64,000 bases of DNA from CAVQRC01 sp963715045 (GTDB taxonomy: Bacteria; Planctomycetota; Planctomycetia; Pirellulales; Lacipirellulaceae), in assembly GCA_963715045.1 (NCBI GenBank), contig CAVQRC010000039.1:310001-374000 (forward strand). The letters are read 5' to 3'. A program made the position numbers and the translations under genes. This document shows positions 20,532-31,599 of the stretch, piece after piece (positions within the stretch are counted from its first letter, which is position 1; each line of letters opens with the position of its first letter). Under the pieces are notes generated by a model. It did no database searches and was not told the origin of the DNA. It saw only the letters and a program-made list of their open reading frames with translations.

Positions 20532-20895
20532 GCATGGTGGGTCCAGCTGCCTGGCGACAGCCACAAGAAAGCAGTGAGAAAGTTGCACGAACGACGCGTT
20601 GGAGGGAGCTACCCTACGATTAAGTCTACCGCATGGACCCGCACCGTCGAGCGACGCCTCCCAGGTGCCGGAGCCCGCGGCAGTAGCCGACGATGTCCGG
20701 CTGTCGTTGCCAAGTTGACTCGCCGGCCTGCACAAGAGACACTTCCGCTCGAAATACTCTCAGCCGCCAGCCGTCCAATTCTCGCCCAGGAGTTCCCACG
20801 TGGTTCCAGGGAAGCGACTTACCCAGCCGTCTCGCACTTCACATGGCTGGGACATCGTCACCGGTCGACAACCTGAGAACGCGAGGCTCCGGACC

Positions 20896-22498
20896 GTGTT
20901 GATCGTGGCGGTCTTCGCGAGGTGCGGTCTGCCGGTGTGCGAAGCTGTAGATCCGCCATCAGAAAACGTGAGTGAAAAGCGGCATGCCGTCACGGTCGAC
21001 GTCCGCGACGAGCAGGGGCGGTCGATCCCGTATCGGATGCATCTGACGGATCCTTCCGGCGAAGCCGTCGTTCCGCCTGGGCTACCCTTTTGGCGCGGTC
21101 ACTTCTGCAGCCCTGGCAAATTGCAGTTGCGACTCGCTCCGGGCAGCTATACGTACGAGATCGAACGCGGGCCCGAACACGAAAGTCTCCGCGGCACCTG
21201 GGCGGTGACCGCCGCAGGGGACGCGGAACTCAGTACCGATCCCAAGTCCTCGTTAAACGTGTCTCGCGGCCCGGGTACTCGCTCACTGAAGAGGATTTCG
21301 GGATCGGCTCTGAAATGCACTCTGCAGCGAATCGCCGATCTCTCGCAGCACAACTGGTATTCGGCCGATTTGCACATCCACCGACCGATCGCCGACGTTC
21401 CGCTCTCTGATCCGGGCGAACGACATCGACATCGCGCCGGTCATTACCTGGTGGAATGACCGCAATGAGTGGCGACACAACGACTTGCCGGCGGAAACGG
21501 TTCGCCGAACCAGCGAGGGCCGGTTCTACGACGTGCTGGCCGGTGAGGACGAGCGTGGTGGTGGTGCCCTGCTCTACTTCCGGTTGAAACGCCCGCTGCC
21601 AATCACCGACCTTGAGCGCGAGTACCCAGCGTCGCTCAAGTTTCTCGAAGCGGCCCAGGAGCGGCCCGACGCCTGGGTCGACATTGAAAAGCCATTCTGG
21701 AAGGACGTCCCGTTGTGGCTGGCCAGCGGGCTCGCCGATTCTATCGGAATCGCCCACAACCACATGTGGCGGGTTGGCGTCCTCGATAACGAGGCCTGGG
21801 GGCGGGCCCGTGATCTTGCCACCTATCCCGGGCCGCATGGCAATGCGTTGTGGACTCAGGACATCTATTACCACGCTCTCAACTGCGGTGTGCAACTCCC
21901 GCCGACCGCCGGAAGTGCTTCGGGCGTGCTTCCCAATCCGGTCGGCTACAACCGCTGCTACGTACACGTCGAAGAACCGCTGACCTATGACCGCTGGTGG
22001 GACGCACTTCGTGAAGGCAAGGTCTTCGTGACGAATGGACCGCTGCTGTTGGCCACGGTCGATCAGCAATTGCCCGGTGCGCGATTCAAAGCCGCCGGGC
22101 AGCAGGCTCGCTACACGATCGCCGGCCGTGTCGACTCTCGCGATCCGCTCGACCGGATCGAGGTCATTCACAACGGCCGTGTGGTCGCGACGATCGCTGC
22201 CAACGAATCCTGCGGTGTCAATTTCGAAGAGACCGTTACCGTAGAGACGGGCGGGTGGCTGGTTGTCCGCGCGATCACGACCCAATCCGAGACATTCCGG
22301 TTTGCTTCGACAGGGCCCTTCTGGATCGAGATGGCGAGTCGAGACGAAGCCGCCGAGCAGGACTCGCGAAAGTTCTTTCTGAACTGGGCCCGACAGCGAA
22401 GGGCGGAGCTGGCCGAATCGCTCCGCGGATCCGAGCGGGATGAAGTGCTCGCCGCGCATGACGCGGCGATTGCATTCTGGAACTCTGGAGTACGGTGA
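20896..22498 (+). CDS. CehA/McbA-like PHP-fold metallohydrolase, frame-broken
   Basis: A GTG at 20896 (VLIVAVFARCGLPVCEA) would give a signal peptide; an in-frame ATG at 20800 is an alternative start. VTVDVRDEQGRSIPYRMHLT is a beta-sandwich prefix. LQRIADLSQHNWYSADLHIHR carries the DxHxH metal motif of the CehA/McbA (PHP) family. The frame shifts near 21400 into LIRANDIDIAPVITWWNDRN and continues to GIAHNHMWRVGVLDN and LREGKVFVTNGPLLL, all typical of the family. Rejoined length is about 534 residues. Residues encoded by 21238-21311 correspond to an embedded copy of repeat family B. The stop codon (22496-22498) lies inside a repeat A copy. Confidence 0.75.
21238..21311 (+). repeat. Repeat family B copy embedded in a coding sequence
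   Basis: GATCCCAAGTCCTCGTTAAA...TTCGGGATCGGCTCTGA aligns along its whole length with the intergenic copy at 23721-23797 (ATCCCAAAACCTCAATCAAC...TTTGGGATCGGCTCTTA). Here it is translated, adding about 25 residues (KSSLNVSRGPGTRSLKRISG...) just before the conserved RIADLSQHNWYSADLHIH segment of the CehA-like protein. Confidence 0.6.
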
Positions 22499-22699
22499 TT
22501 CATCACCGCTTTCATACGAACCGCCTCCGGGAACCAGAGCACCAGGGTCGCCGCGAATGCCCGGATCATGCTCCACACCCCCGAGGTGACGCCGACCCTG
22601 TCACGGCCCCGCCGCCCTGACTCCTCCGTCGCAACGCAGCATCTGCTCCAGGCCGGCCAGTTCGCAGATATGAAAGCGGCAACCAGTTGCCGCACTCCA
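22486..22699. repeat. Repeat family A, copy 2 (214 bp)
   Basis: Left arm TGGAGTACGGTGATTCATCA...CCGCTTTCATA begins inside the last codons of the CehA-like gene; right arm TATGAAAGCGGCAACCAGTT...GCACTCCA ends at 22699. Same terminal arms as 7953-8129 and 33935-34062; the centres differ in length and sequence. Confidence 0.8.
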
Positions 22700-22737
22700 T
22701 AGGCGCAGCGTTGGCCAAGGTGGCCGGACTGTCTCGC

Positions 22738-23644
22738 CTAACGCCGTTCGCCTCGAGCGGCGAGATAGATGCCGGCCAGGATCAGGGCCGCACCGGCGAA
22801 CTGATTCGGCGTGAGCGTTTCGTCGAGCAGGAGATAGGCCCACAGCGTCGTGCAGATCGGTTCGCCCAGGAGGGCCACGGCGATCATCGTGGCGGTGAAG
22901 AACCGCAACGCCCAATTGTTGGTGGTGTGGCCCAGGATCTGGCTGATCACCGCGAGGCCCAAGAGATACATCCAGGTCGAGCGGGAAAAACCGGAGAGCT
23001 GCTGCCGCGTACCAATCGCCGCCAGCAAGAGATAGCCGGCCGTGGCGCCGTAGCAGACGGTTACGTAGACGCCCAACGAATGGCGGCGGCGGAGGTTGCG
23101 GCCGATCAACAGGTAGCCGGCGAAGGCCATTGCGCCGATCGTCGCCAGCAGTCCTCCCAGCAGATTGCCGGACGCACCCCCGTCCTGCTCGAGGCCCCAG
23201 CCGATCGCTACGGCCCCAAGGGTCGCCAGCGCGATGCCGAGCATCGTGGCCTTGCGACAGCCGTTCGCGGGTCAACAGCGGGGTCAGCAGCCCGACCCAC
23301 AGCGGTACCGTGTTGACCAGCACCACGCTGATGGCCACGGATGTCTTCTCCAGGGAATAGATCCACGCGGCAAAGTGCACCGCGAGAAACAGACCGGACA
23401 ACGCGGCGAGGCCCCAGTCGCGATAGCTGAGGTCCTGAAACTCTCCGCGGCGGTAGATCCAGGTGGGAATCAGCACCAACACAAACGAGATGACCATCCG
23501 GTAGGCGGCGATCGTCAGCGACGGTGCTTCCTGTTGAGCGAACCGGATGAAGATCGCCGCGGTCGATACGGCGAGCACCCCCACCGCCAAGGCGAGGTAG
23601 GCGTATCTCGGTGGTTTCTCATGCTGATCGGGAAGCGTTGGCAT
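22738..23644 (-). CDS. EamA (DMT-superfamily) transporter, frame-broken
   Basis: ATG 23644 (MPTLPDQHEKPPRYAYLALA) begins a ten-helix EamA protein. The first half has FIRFAQQEAPSLTIAAYRMV and SLEKTSVAISVVLVNTVPLW. After a frame break near 23255 the second repeat follows: MLGIALATLGAVAIGWGLEQ, LRFFTATMIAVALLGEPICT and LTPNQFAGAALILAGIYLAA. Rejoined length is about 302 residues, standard for the family. It is a drug/metabolite exporter of unknown substrate. It is the last gene of the minus-strand run that begins with the TolC-like gene, but the wide gap before it makes operon membership doubtful. Confidence 0.85.
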
Positions 23645-23720
23645 ACGCGCGAGTGGTTCCGGACCTCCTGCAGGCGTCAGGCCAGACACTGCCGAGCCGC
23701 CCGCCCTGCTGACGAAGTAT

Positions 23721-23797
23721 CTATCCCAAAACCTCAATCAACGTGCCCCACGGCCAGGGATTTCGGTTGCTGAAATCAGTTTTGGGATCGGCTCTTA
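23721..23797 (+). repeat. Repeat family B, copy 3 (best preserved)
   Basis: A 77-bp intergenic unit whose ends ATCCCAAAAC and GTTTTGGGAT are perfect 10-bp inverted repeats, followed by CGGCTCTTA. Internal conserved blocks are CAACGTGCCCCACGGCC and GGGATTTCGGTTGCTGAAAT. It lies between the EamA and BKACE genes. Confidence 0.8.
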
Positions 23798-23900
23798 GTG
23801 TTCGGCCTGGATCGACGCGCTGCGGCGATTCGGTTGTCCTGCGTGACGCGCCAACCCTGCCAGCAAGCCGGCTCTGCCGACGTGACCACGCGGCACGCTG

Positions 23901-24749
23901 TCACGCAGCGCGGGTCGTCTGGCTGCCACGGTCCTGCAGCCCGATGATCCGCCGGGCCTCGGTCGCGGTGGCAATCTTCCGGCCCGCCGCTTTGGCGAGC
24001 CGAACCACCCGCTCGATCAAGCCCGCGTTGGTCGCCAGCTGGCGGGTGTGCCAGTCATAATACAACGCATCTTCCAGTCCCACGCGGACGTGACCGCCCA
24101 TCGTGACCGCCAGCGAATTCACGAAGAACTGAAAGCGGCCGATGCCAGTCGCCGCCCAGGTGGTCCCTTCCGGCAATGCCCGGACAAGCGTGCAGAGATT
24201 GTCGGGCGTCGCGGCAATCGATCCCCGCGAGCCGAGCATGAGGTTCGCGTACAGCGGGCGGCGGAGAATACCCTTCCGCAACAGATAGTGAGCAACCTCC
24301 GCCATTCCGAGTTCGAAGATCTCGAGTTCGGGGACGACCTCCTTCGCAACCATCTTCGCCGCGAGCTGTTCGATCATGTAAGGCGTATTGACCGAGGCCT
24401 GCTGGGGGAAATTGAGCGAGCCCAGCGTCAGCGACCCGAAGTCCGGCTGCAACTCGAGTACTTCGCTCCGCTCCCCGAAGTCGCCAAACGGGCGACCGCT
24501 GCACGACCCGGACAACAGCAGGTCGGGGCATTCCTCGCGGATCCCGGTAATGATTTCGGCGTAGATTTCCCGACGATAGGTGGGCGTTTCGTCCGGATTG
24601 CGGGCGTGGAGGTGGACCATCGTCGCGCCGCATCACGCACGCGTTTGGCTTCTGAAATGATCTCCTGCGGCGCGATCGGCACATGGGGACTGTCCGATTT
24701 GCGCGAACAGCATGCCGGTAATTGCCGCATTGATGATTAGAGGTTCCAC
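23901..24749 (-). CDS. BKACE / DUF849 beta-keto acid cleavage enzyme, two frame breaks
   Basis: A GTG start at 24749 gives VEPLIINAAITGMLFAQIGQ; after a break near 24700 it reads PHVPIAPQEIISEAKRVRDA, and after another near 24640 ATMVHLHARNPDETPTYRRE and on to the stop at 23901. HLHARN carries two zinc ligands of the BKACE family; GSLNFPQQASVNTP, GLEDALYYD and the C-terminal helix region also fit. Restoring one G in GATGCGGCGCG (giving RDAGATMVHLHAR) repairs the second break. The family condenses a beta-keto acid with acetyl-CoA (e.g. 3-keto-5-aminohexanoate cleavage). Specificity is unknown. Rejoined length is about 283 residues. Confidence 0.85.
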
Positions 24750-24844
24750 GGTTCGATTCCTTCGACTGGAGCATCCCGAGTTCGGAAGTGGTGGCGGCCT
24801 GTGGCTGGGCGTTTTGCGATTCGTACTGCCCAGCCAGCCTTGCG

Positions 24845-27800
24845 TCAAGCCGAGTCGGTACCCGGAGGCCCATGCGCAGCAGGGCCGCGAAGAATCAGGC
24901 CGTACAAGATGGGCAGGACGAACAGGTTGACCATCGTGGCCGTTGCCAGTCCGCACAGGATGACGAACGCCATCGGGTACTCGATTTCCTGACCCGGGAT
25001 TTCTCCCGTCACGAGCAGTGGCACCAGCGCCAGCCCGGTGGTGAGTGCTGTCATCAGGATCGGGGCCAGCCGCTCTTCGGCTCCCCGGAAGATCACTTCG
25101 CGACGGTCCTGCACCCCTTCGACGTCGACCAGATAGCGAAAATGACTGATCATCATGATGGCATTTCGCGCCGCGATCCCGAGCACGGTCACGAATCCGA
25201 CCAGCGAACCAAGCGAAATGATTCCCCCCGCCGCATGGACGCCCAGAACACCGCCCAAGAGCGCCAGCGGTAGCGTGGCCAGAATCAGCAGCACCAGTTT
25301 CCACGACTGGAAATCGACATACAGAATCACCGCGATGGCCAGGATTGAACCCAGCGACAACAGCATCAAGCGTTGCCGCGACGCCCGCGCCTCGGCGTAT
25401 TCACCGAGAAACTCCGGATGATACCCGGTCTGGAACGTCACGTTCTGCAGCACCGCCTGCTCGATATCCGTCGCCACTGAAGCGAGATCGCGGCCGGCGA
25501 CATTGCAGGTGATGTCAATCCGTCGCGACGCACGTTCCCGTTTGATCTCGTTCGGGGCCGGCACGATCGACAGGTTGGCTACCGTACTCAGCGGTACCTG
25601 AGCGCCTGAGGGTGTGTCGATCATCAGGGCGGCAAGTGTGGGCAGGTCGCTCCGTAAGCCGGATGCTCCGCAGACCACGACGGGAATAATCTGTTGTTCA
25701 CGAAACACTTCGCCCACTTGCAGACCGTTTACGAGCGTGGAGACGCTCCGCATCACCGCTCCTGGCGTCAGCCCGAACTGTGATGCGGCTTCCAGCTTTA
25801 CATCGACTTCGATCTGCGGCACCAGTACCTGAGGCTCGACTTTCAGCGTCGTCACCCCGGCAATGGGCTTAATCTGAGCCGCCACCTGATCCGCAACCGT
25901 GCGGAGCTCGTCGAGATCCGGACCAAACACTCGAACGACGATCGCCGCACTCGTGCCGGTCAGCACCTCCTTGATGCGTTCGCTCAAGTAAGTCAACAAG
26001 TCGCGATAGAGGCCCGGATAGCCGTCAACGACGGCCTGCACTGCGGAAACCGTGCGATCGTAGTTCGCGGCCTCGATGCTGATCCAGAGTTCCGTGAAGT
26101 TCGGCCCCACAACTTCGTCCGCGACCGTCGCCCGACCAATGTGCGAACCGAAGTTGAGCACACCCGGCACGGCCATCAGCTCTTCGCTGGCCCGCATTGT
26201 GATCCGGTCCATGGCGTCAATGCCGACACCCGGTTTCTCGACCCAGTGCATGAGAAAGTCGGTCTCACGAAACTTGGGCATCAATTGTTCGCCCAGACCG
26301 GTGACCGAAACTCCGATGGCACCCAGCAGGATGGCGGCAGTCCCCAGCGTCGCCTTGGGCCATCGCAGCGTTCCTCTCAGCAGGTGCCGGTAAATCGACT
26401 TGAGCAGCCGCACCAGGGGGCCATCCCGCTGATGATTCCCAGCCGAGGCGGGCAGCAGGATCAACGACATCGCAGGGGTAACGGTCAGCGCGACGACCAG
26501 CGAGGCCAGAATGGCGAGGATATATGCGGCGGCCAGCGGCCGGAAAAAGGAGCCGGCCAGCCCCTCGAGAAAGAACACGGGCAGAAAAGCGAGCACCACG
26601 ATGATCGTGGCGTAGACGACGGCACTGCGGACCTCGAGCGATGCGTCGAGAACGACGGAGAACGCCGACTTCGGCGTGGCCAAGACATGGTTCAAGCGGA
26701 GACGTCGGGCGATGTTCTCCACATCGATAATCGCATCGTCGACCACTTCGCCAAGGGCGATTACGAGACCGGCCAGGACCATGGTGTTGATCGTGCCGCC
26801 ACGATAGTAGAGGACCAGGATGGCAGCAATCAGTGAGAGCGGAATGGCCGTGACGCTGATCAGCGCCGTTCGCCAGTCGAACAGAAACAGCATCAGCACG
26901 ATCACAACCAGCACGCAGCCCAGCAGCATGGAGTGACTGAGGTTGCGGATCGCCCGCTCGATGAAGGTGGCGGGTCGAAAAATGGTCGTGTCGTACTGAA
27001 CGTCCCCCATGGCTGGCCGGAGTTCGGCCATCGCCGTCTCGACATCGCGCGTCACGTTCAGCGTGTTCGCCCAGGGTTGTTTTTCGACAATCAACAGCAG
27101 CCCCGGCCGGCTGTTGATGATGGCGTCACCAATCGGCGGGGCGTGATCGATGGTGACCTCAGCCACGTCGCGAATCCGCAGGGGACTGCCGCTGGCCGAC
27201 GGCGTTCCGACCGCGGCTGCCGACGTCGGTGAGGCACTCGCGATCGCAATTTCGCCCAGGTCTGCCGGTGAGACCACGGCCGGCACGTGGCGGAGTGCCA
27301 GTCGCTGATTCGGCGTGTCGACGAATCCTCCAGCACCAACGGCCGTGGCGTCGCGAACGGTTTGCAGGACCGTGTCGAGCGTTATCCCGTGGGCCCGCAG
27401 ACGCAGCGGATCGACCACCACCTGCAACTGCGGTTCTTTCTCACCCCACACCGCGACATTGGCGACTCCGGAGATGGCCATCAGTCGGGGGCGAATCGTC
27501 CACTTCGTCAGGACGGTCATCTCCATCTGGGACTGGGTGTCGGACCACAGGCCGATTTTCAGGCACCGGCTCAGCGACGACAACGGCGGAAGAATCACGG
27601 GGGTGCGAGCCACCAGCGGCAACTGGGCTGCGACCAGGGCGAGCCGCTCCTGGACCAGTTGCCGGGCGACGATCAGGTCGGTCCCGGGAGCAAAGATCAA
27701 GCGGACACTCGACAGACCGAGGACCGACTTCGAGCGGACCGTCTGCACAAAGGGCACGCCGTTGATGGCGTTCTCGATGGGAACCGTGATCAGACTCTCG

Positions 27801-27979
27801 ACGTCTTCGGTCGAGACTCCCGGTGCCTCGGTCTGAATCTCGACCAGTGGCGGAGCGAACTCGGGAAATACGTCGAGGGGCACGGAATCCGCACTGCGAA
27901 TCCCCTGCACGATCAGGGCCGCGGCCAGTACCAGAACCAACAACCGCCAGTGAAGACAGGTGCGAATGAGCCAGCTCAT
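24845..27979 (-). CDS. RND efflux pump, heavy-metal (HME/CzcA-CusA-like) type
   Basis: 1,044 residues, intact. N-terminal helix WRLLVLVLAAALIVQGIRS and LDVFPEFAPPLVEIQTEAPG open a typical HME-RND protomer. The central region has GEVVDDAIIDVENIARRL in TM4 with the proton-relay acidic residues, a second half with ILYVDFQSWKLVLLILATLP, GLVPLLVTGEIPGQEIEYPM, and a C-terminal LPILYGLILRGP. It forms the inner-membrane trimer of a tripartite efflux system with the adaptor (28073-29438) and TolC-like (29562-31057) genes upstream on the same strand. Substrate is likely a divalent or monovalent metal; the Met or carboxylate ligands were not resolved by eye. Confidence 0.92.
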   Translation of the reverse strand: MSWLIRTCLHWRLLVLVLAAALIVQGIRSADSVPLDVFPEFAPPLVEIQTEAPGVSTEDVESLITVPIENAINGVPFVQTVRSKSVLGLSSVRLIFAPGTDLIVARQLVQERLALVAAQLPLVARTPVILPPLSSLSRCLKIGLWSDTQSQMEMTVLTKWTIRPRLMAISGVANVAVWGEKEPQLQVVVDPLRLRAHGITLDTVLQTVRDATAVGAGGFVDTPNQRLALRHVPAVVSPADLGEIAIASASPTSAAAVGTPSASGSPLRIRDVAEVTIDHAPPIGDAIINSRPGLLLIVEKQPWANTLNVTRDVETAMAELRPAMGDVQYDTTIFRPATFIERAIRNLSHSMLLGCVLVVIVLMLFLFDWRTALISVTAIPLSLIAAILVLYYRGGTINTMVLAGLVIALGEVVDDAIIDVENIARRLRLNHVLATPKSAFSVVLDASLEVRSAVVYATIIVVLAFLPVFFLEGLAGSFFRPLAAAYILAILASLVVALTVTPAMSLILLPASAGNHQRDGPLVRLLKSIYRHLLRGTLRWPKATLGTAAILLGAIGVSVTGLGEQLMPKFRETDFLMHWVEKPGVGIDAMDRITMRASEELMAVPGVLNFGSHIGRATVADEVVGPNFTELWISIEAANYDRTVSAVQAVVDGYPGLYRDLLTYLSERIKEVLTGTSAAIVVRVFGPDLDELRTVADQVAAQIKPIAGVTTLKVEPQVLVPQIEVDVKLEAASQFGLTPGAVMRSVSTLVNGLQVGEVFREQQIIPVVVCGASGLRSDLPTLAALMIDTPSGAQVPLSTVANLSIVPAPNEIKRERASRRIDITCNVAGRDLASVATDIEQAVLQNVTFQTGYHPEFLGEYAEARASRQRLMLLSLGSILAIAVILYVDFQSWKLVLLILATLPLALLGGVLGVHAAGGIISLGSLVGFVTVLGIAARNAIMMISHFRYLVDVEGVQDRREVIFRGAEERLAPILMTALTTGLALVPLLVTGEIPGQEIEYPMAFVILCGLATATMVNLFVLPILYGLILRGPAAHGPPGTDSA

Positions 27980-28072
27980 GGACGATGTCTCGAACCCATT
28001 TCAAAACTCAATTCGAGGCCTCCCGCGGTGGGCAAACAAATCAGGCATGACACGTCCTGCAACGGCTCCTCG

Positions 28073-29438
28073 TTACTTTCCGGCTCCGAACTCGGTACCG
28101 AACAATTCAGCCGCCCCATCGACCACGATCGCCGCCGCTTCACCTGGCCCGCTCGAAAGGATCGCGCGGTCCCCCTCTACCCATTCGAGCATGACGCGTT
28201 GTCGTTGAAACACCGCTTTGCCCGAGTCGCCCTGCTGCGGTTTCATGACGTACACCCAGGTTCCCCCATAGATGTCATACAGGATGGCCGCACTCGGGAT
28301 CACGACTGCCTGCTCACTCCCCTCGAGCTTTACGGCCACACCCAGGCGTTGCCCCGGGCGGAGACCCAGGACGCGGTTGTCAACTTCGTAGTAGAGATCT
28401 GCGGATGAGCTGGCCGCGTCGGCGGTCGGGGGCGCTGCAATCGGCATCGCCTGGGGGGGACCCGGCGGCCCCGGATTCGTCGACGTCGCTTCGCGATTGG
28501 CCGCGGGGGGTTCCAGAGGGCCGCCATCCAGCGCAACCAGCCGCGCGGGCTCAGTCCAAGCCAGCGTCCCCAGCAGGTCCACGTAAACCGGCACCCGGAC
28601 CCAGATCTTGTCCAGGTTGACGACTTCGAACAGCGGCGCACCGGCCGTTACCGTCTGCCCGGCCGAGACGCTCACCGAGCGCACAATTCCCTTCACGGGC
28701 GCCTTCAGCAGGAGGGGAGAGGGGGGTGCCTCTGGATTGTCGGACTTCAGCGACTCGACCAGATCGGCCAGTTGCTGCGCGCGTTCTCTGGCAGCCGTCC
28801 GCATCGAGTTGGCGATATTCAGTTGGGCCTCGGCATCATCCACCGCGCGGCGACTGCCGGCCCGATCGGCGTACAGCTTCTCGGCGCGGTTCAGCGCGAT
28901 GACCAGCCCGTCTACTTCGGACTGGCTGCGTTGCACTTCCCCTTCAGCAGTGACAAGAGCGGCAATCAGATTCGCTCGAGCACCGGTCATCTGTACCTGT
29001 TCGGCCGGCGTGGGCACGTCTCGTTCAGGCGACAGCAGAGGCCTCAGAACCAGGACCGTCTGGGTCACATCGACGCGTGCTCCAGGAAGCGGAAAGCCGC
29101 CCTCCGCAGTCGCTGACAGCACACCCGGGACCGGGGCCGAGACGATGATCGACCTGCCGGAAGGGATCATCGCCTCGCCGGCAAACGTGCGATGCTGCGC
29201 CACTTCCTCGCGTTGGACAACCTCTGTCGAAATCCCCAGTCGGGCGACGGCGTCCGCCGTGAGTGTCACGGTGGCCAGCTCCGTCTCGTGCGGAACGAGT
29301 TCCACCTTTGCCGGTGACTCATGGGTCTGCGCCTCCCGTCGCAGTCGGGCTGCCACAACCGGACACCAACCCGGCAGTGGCCCAGAGGCCCAGGCCGGCG
29401 ATCCTCGCCCAGGCTAGGGCTTGAAATTGAAACGACAT
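28073..29438 (-). CDS. RND periplasmic adaptor lipoprotein (HlyD/CusB-like), frame-broken
   Basis: The N-terminus reads MSFQFQALAWARIAGLGLWA with lipobox LVSGC, then the frame shifts near 29345 into AQTHESPAKVELVPHETELA. The body contains the lipoyl/barrel-sandwich halves (SIIVSAPVPGVL; VKGIVRSVSVSAGQTVTAGA), a coiled-coil hairpin around residues 140-250 and a membrane-proximal domain ending ELFGTEFGAGK. Rejoined length is about 454 residues. It links the RND pump (94 bp downstream) to the TolC-like outer-membrane protein. A Pro/Ala-rich insertion around AANREATSTNPGPPGPPQ lies in the beta-barrel part. Confidence 0.85.
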
Positions 29439-29561
29439 GTGGCCAGTGCGAAAAAAAAGTTCGGGTGAGCAGGCGGCAGGCGGGCAAATCGACCCCGCCA
29501 GAGGAATCGCCGTGCGCGGTGGGCTGCCGTTCAATATAGCCGCCAACCGGGGCCTTTTGCC

Positions 29562-31057
29562 TCACGATTCCGGTGATTCGCCCGGACCTCGAGGTGCGGC
29601 AGACGACTCGGTCGGATCCAGTTCCATCTCTTCAGCCCCGGCGTCAGCCGCAGACGCGGGAGGACGTGGAAGCGGCTCGACGCCGTCTTGAGGTACGCTC
29701 AAGTTCCGCCCCACGCTTCGCTCAAGCTCGGCGAACGCCCGGTTGCAGGCAGCCGTCTGACTGATGACCTGCCCGCGGCGGTGAGATACTGGCTCGAAGT
29801 CTGCAAGACGAGCAGGTAATCGGATCCTCCGTCTTCGAATCCTTTCTGCGCAATCGCCAGCGCTTGCTCCAATGCCGGAACGACCTGTTGTTCCAGGATT
29901 TGAAGGTTTTCTGTGGCTTGTACCAGCTGCCGGTAGGCAGTACGGACATCCTGGGCGATCTGGTCCGCAATCGCGTCGCGGGCATGCTCCGCGGCATTGA
30001 GCTCCCAGTCGGCCCTGAGAATCCCGCCCTGATTGCGGTTGAAAATCGGGACGTCGAGCCTCAGGCCGCCGCCGGTACGCCCTCTGGAATTAAACGACCG
30101 CACATCGACCACGCCGTCGAGCCGCAGCCAGATCCAGCGTGCGAGCGATGTCCTCTGCCGGGCGGCGGCCACGGACCAGTTCGCTGCCTGCAGGTCGGGC
30201 CGCGAGGCCATGGCCAGGCCGAGCAGCTCATTTTCTGATTGCGAAGGTAACTTCGGCGAGGGAAATTCGGCGGGGTACAACGCGTCGTCCAGCTGCGGAA
30301 TTCCGATCAGGGATGCGACGCGGGCCCGGGTGATGTTGACGGTCTGCCGCTGCAAACCGAGAGCCGCGTTGGCGTTGAGCGAATCGACTTCGGCGGAGAT
30401 CGTTTCCAATTCGCTGATGTCTCCGTCGTCGAAGCGTTTGTTGGTCAGGCTTGCGATCGCGTTACGAATGGACTGTGCCTCTTCAGCAAGTTCAGCCTGC
30501 CGCATCGCCTCGGCCCAATCGGTGTATGCGAGGCGTACGTCGCGGGCGAGATTCAAGCCATTTTGAACGAGCTGCTCTCCGACGCGGCGGTACTCGCGAT
30601 TCGCCACACGAACTCGCGTGGGCCGCAAGAGATACGACTCGATCGGAGCGAACAGCGTGTACTGTCCCTCCTTGATACTGGTCGGGATGTAGATCAGCAG
30701 TTGCGGGTTCGCGAGCAGCTGTGCCTGCAGGGCGTCGCCGGATGCCATACCAAGTTGGGCGAGCGTGGCCTGAAAGGCGGAGTTATTCGAGAGGGCGGTC
30801 AGCACCGCTTCGTCTTCGTCCAGGCCGTCGTCGAGGACCACGCTGGCGGGAATCTGGTACTGACAGGGCGGGACATTCTCGACGTAAGCGGCCGTTCGAC
30901 ATTCGATTTCCCGTGCAACCAGTTGCGGATCGCAGCACGAGGATGGCGTCCGACAGCCTGCCACGGCGACCAGGGTAGCAAGCAGCGCAAGCTGCCACCC
31001 GATGCATCGGCGGCGCACATCGCAGTGACCGATTCGGCGAGATGGACCCTTCCGCAT
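29562..31057 (-). CDS. TolC/CusC-like outer-membrane efflux lipoprotein, frame-broken near the 3' end
   Basis: Start at ATG 31057 (MRKGPSRRIGHCDVRRRCIG) gives a signal with lipobox VAVAGC. The mature protein has two outer-membrane-efflux repeats with long helices (QATLAQLGMASGDALQAQLL, ARDVRLAYTDWAEAMRQAEL, DIPIFNRNQGG-like DVPIFNRNQGGILRADWEL). The frame breaks near 29780; loss of one G in CCGCGGGCAGG explains it, after which QVISQTAACNRAFAELERSV leads to an acidic Pro-rich tail and a stop at 29562. Rejoined length is about 498 residues. First gene of the efflux operon. Confidence 0.85.
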
Positions 31058-31231
31058 GCGGTTCGCTCTACCCGAGGCGATGTGGAGACGATCGATACAA
31101 CCACTACTCCCACATCGACTCTGCAACTCGCTATCAGCAGTACGTTCCATAACCGCCGTCAGGCTTCGCGGAACGGTCAAAGCCGCAAAATTGGTCCAGA
31201 CGGCATAATCGGTATCACTTGCCACACCGCG

Positions 31232-31475
31232 AGGAACCCGCGGCCGCAGGGATGACCGAGCCGGCGGTGACTCAAAACCCCCGCCACGGAGTGACGGGAC
31301 TACACGTAGTCGGGGCACTCCGTGACACGGACCAGAACCGCGGCCATAAGCCATCGCCGTTCGGAACCCGCGACCGCCAGGATGATCGCGCCGGCGGTGA
31401 CTAAAAACCCGCCACGGAGTGACGGGACCACACGGGCGACTCAACCCCCGCCACGGAGTGACGGGACTACACTTT
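31232..31475. repeat. Direct repeats CGCCACGGAGTGACGGGACYACAC (three copies)
   Basis: Copies at about 31282-31305, 31410-31433 and 31449-31472. The first two sit in a longer duplicated unit starting GAACCCGCGRCCGC and including CCGGCGGTGACT. The partial inverse CGGGGCACTCCGTGACACGG lies at 31313-31331. The 540-bp gap 31058-31599 between the TolC-like gene and the GH9 gene holds nothing else that I can identify. Confidence 0.75.
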
Positions 31476-31599
31476 TGCCGCCGAGTTGCCGCTGCCGTAA
31501 ACTGGTGCCACTTACTGGCAGTTGGGACCCGCATCAGCCACCGTTAATTCTTGAATGACAGCAGCGCCACCAGCACGTGCGAATCGTCGGAAAGCCAAC

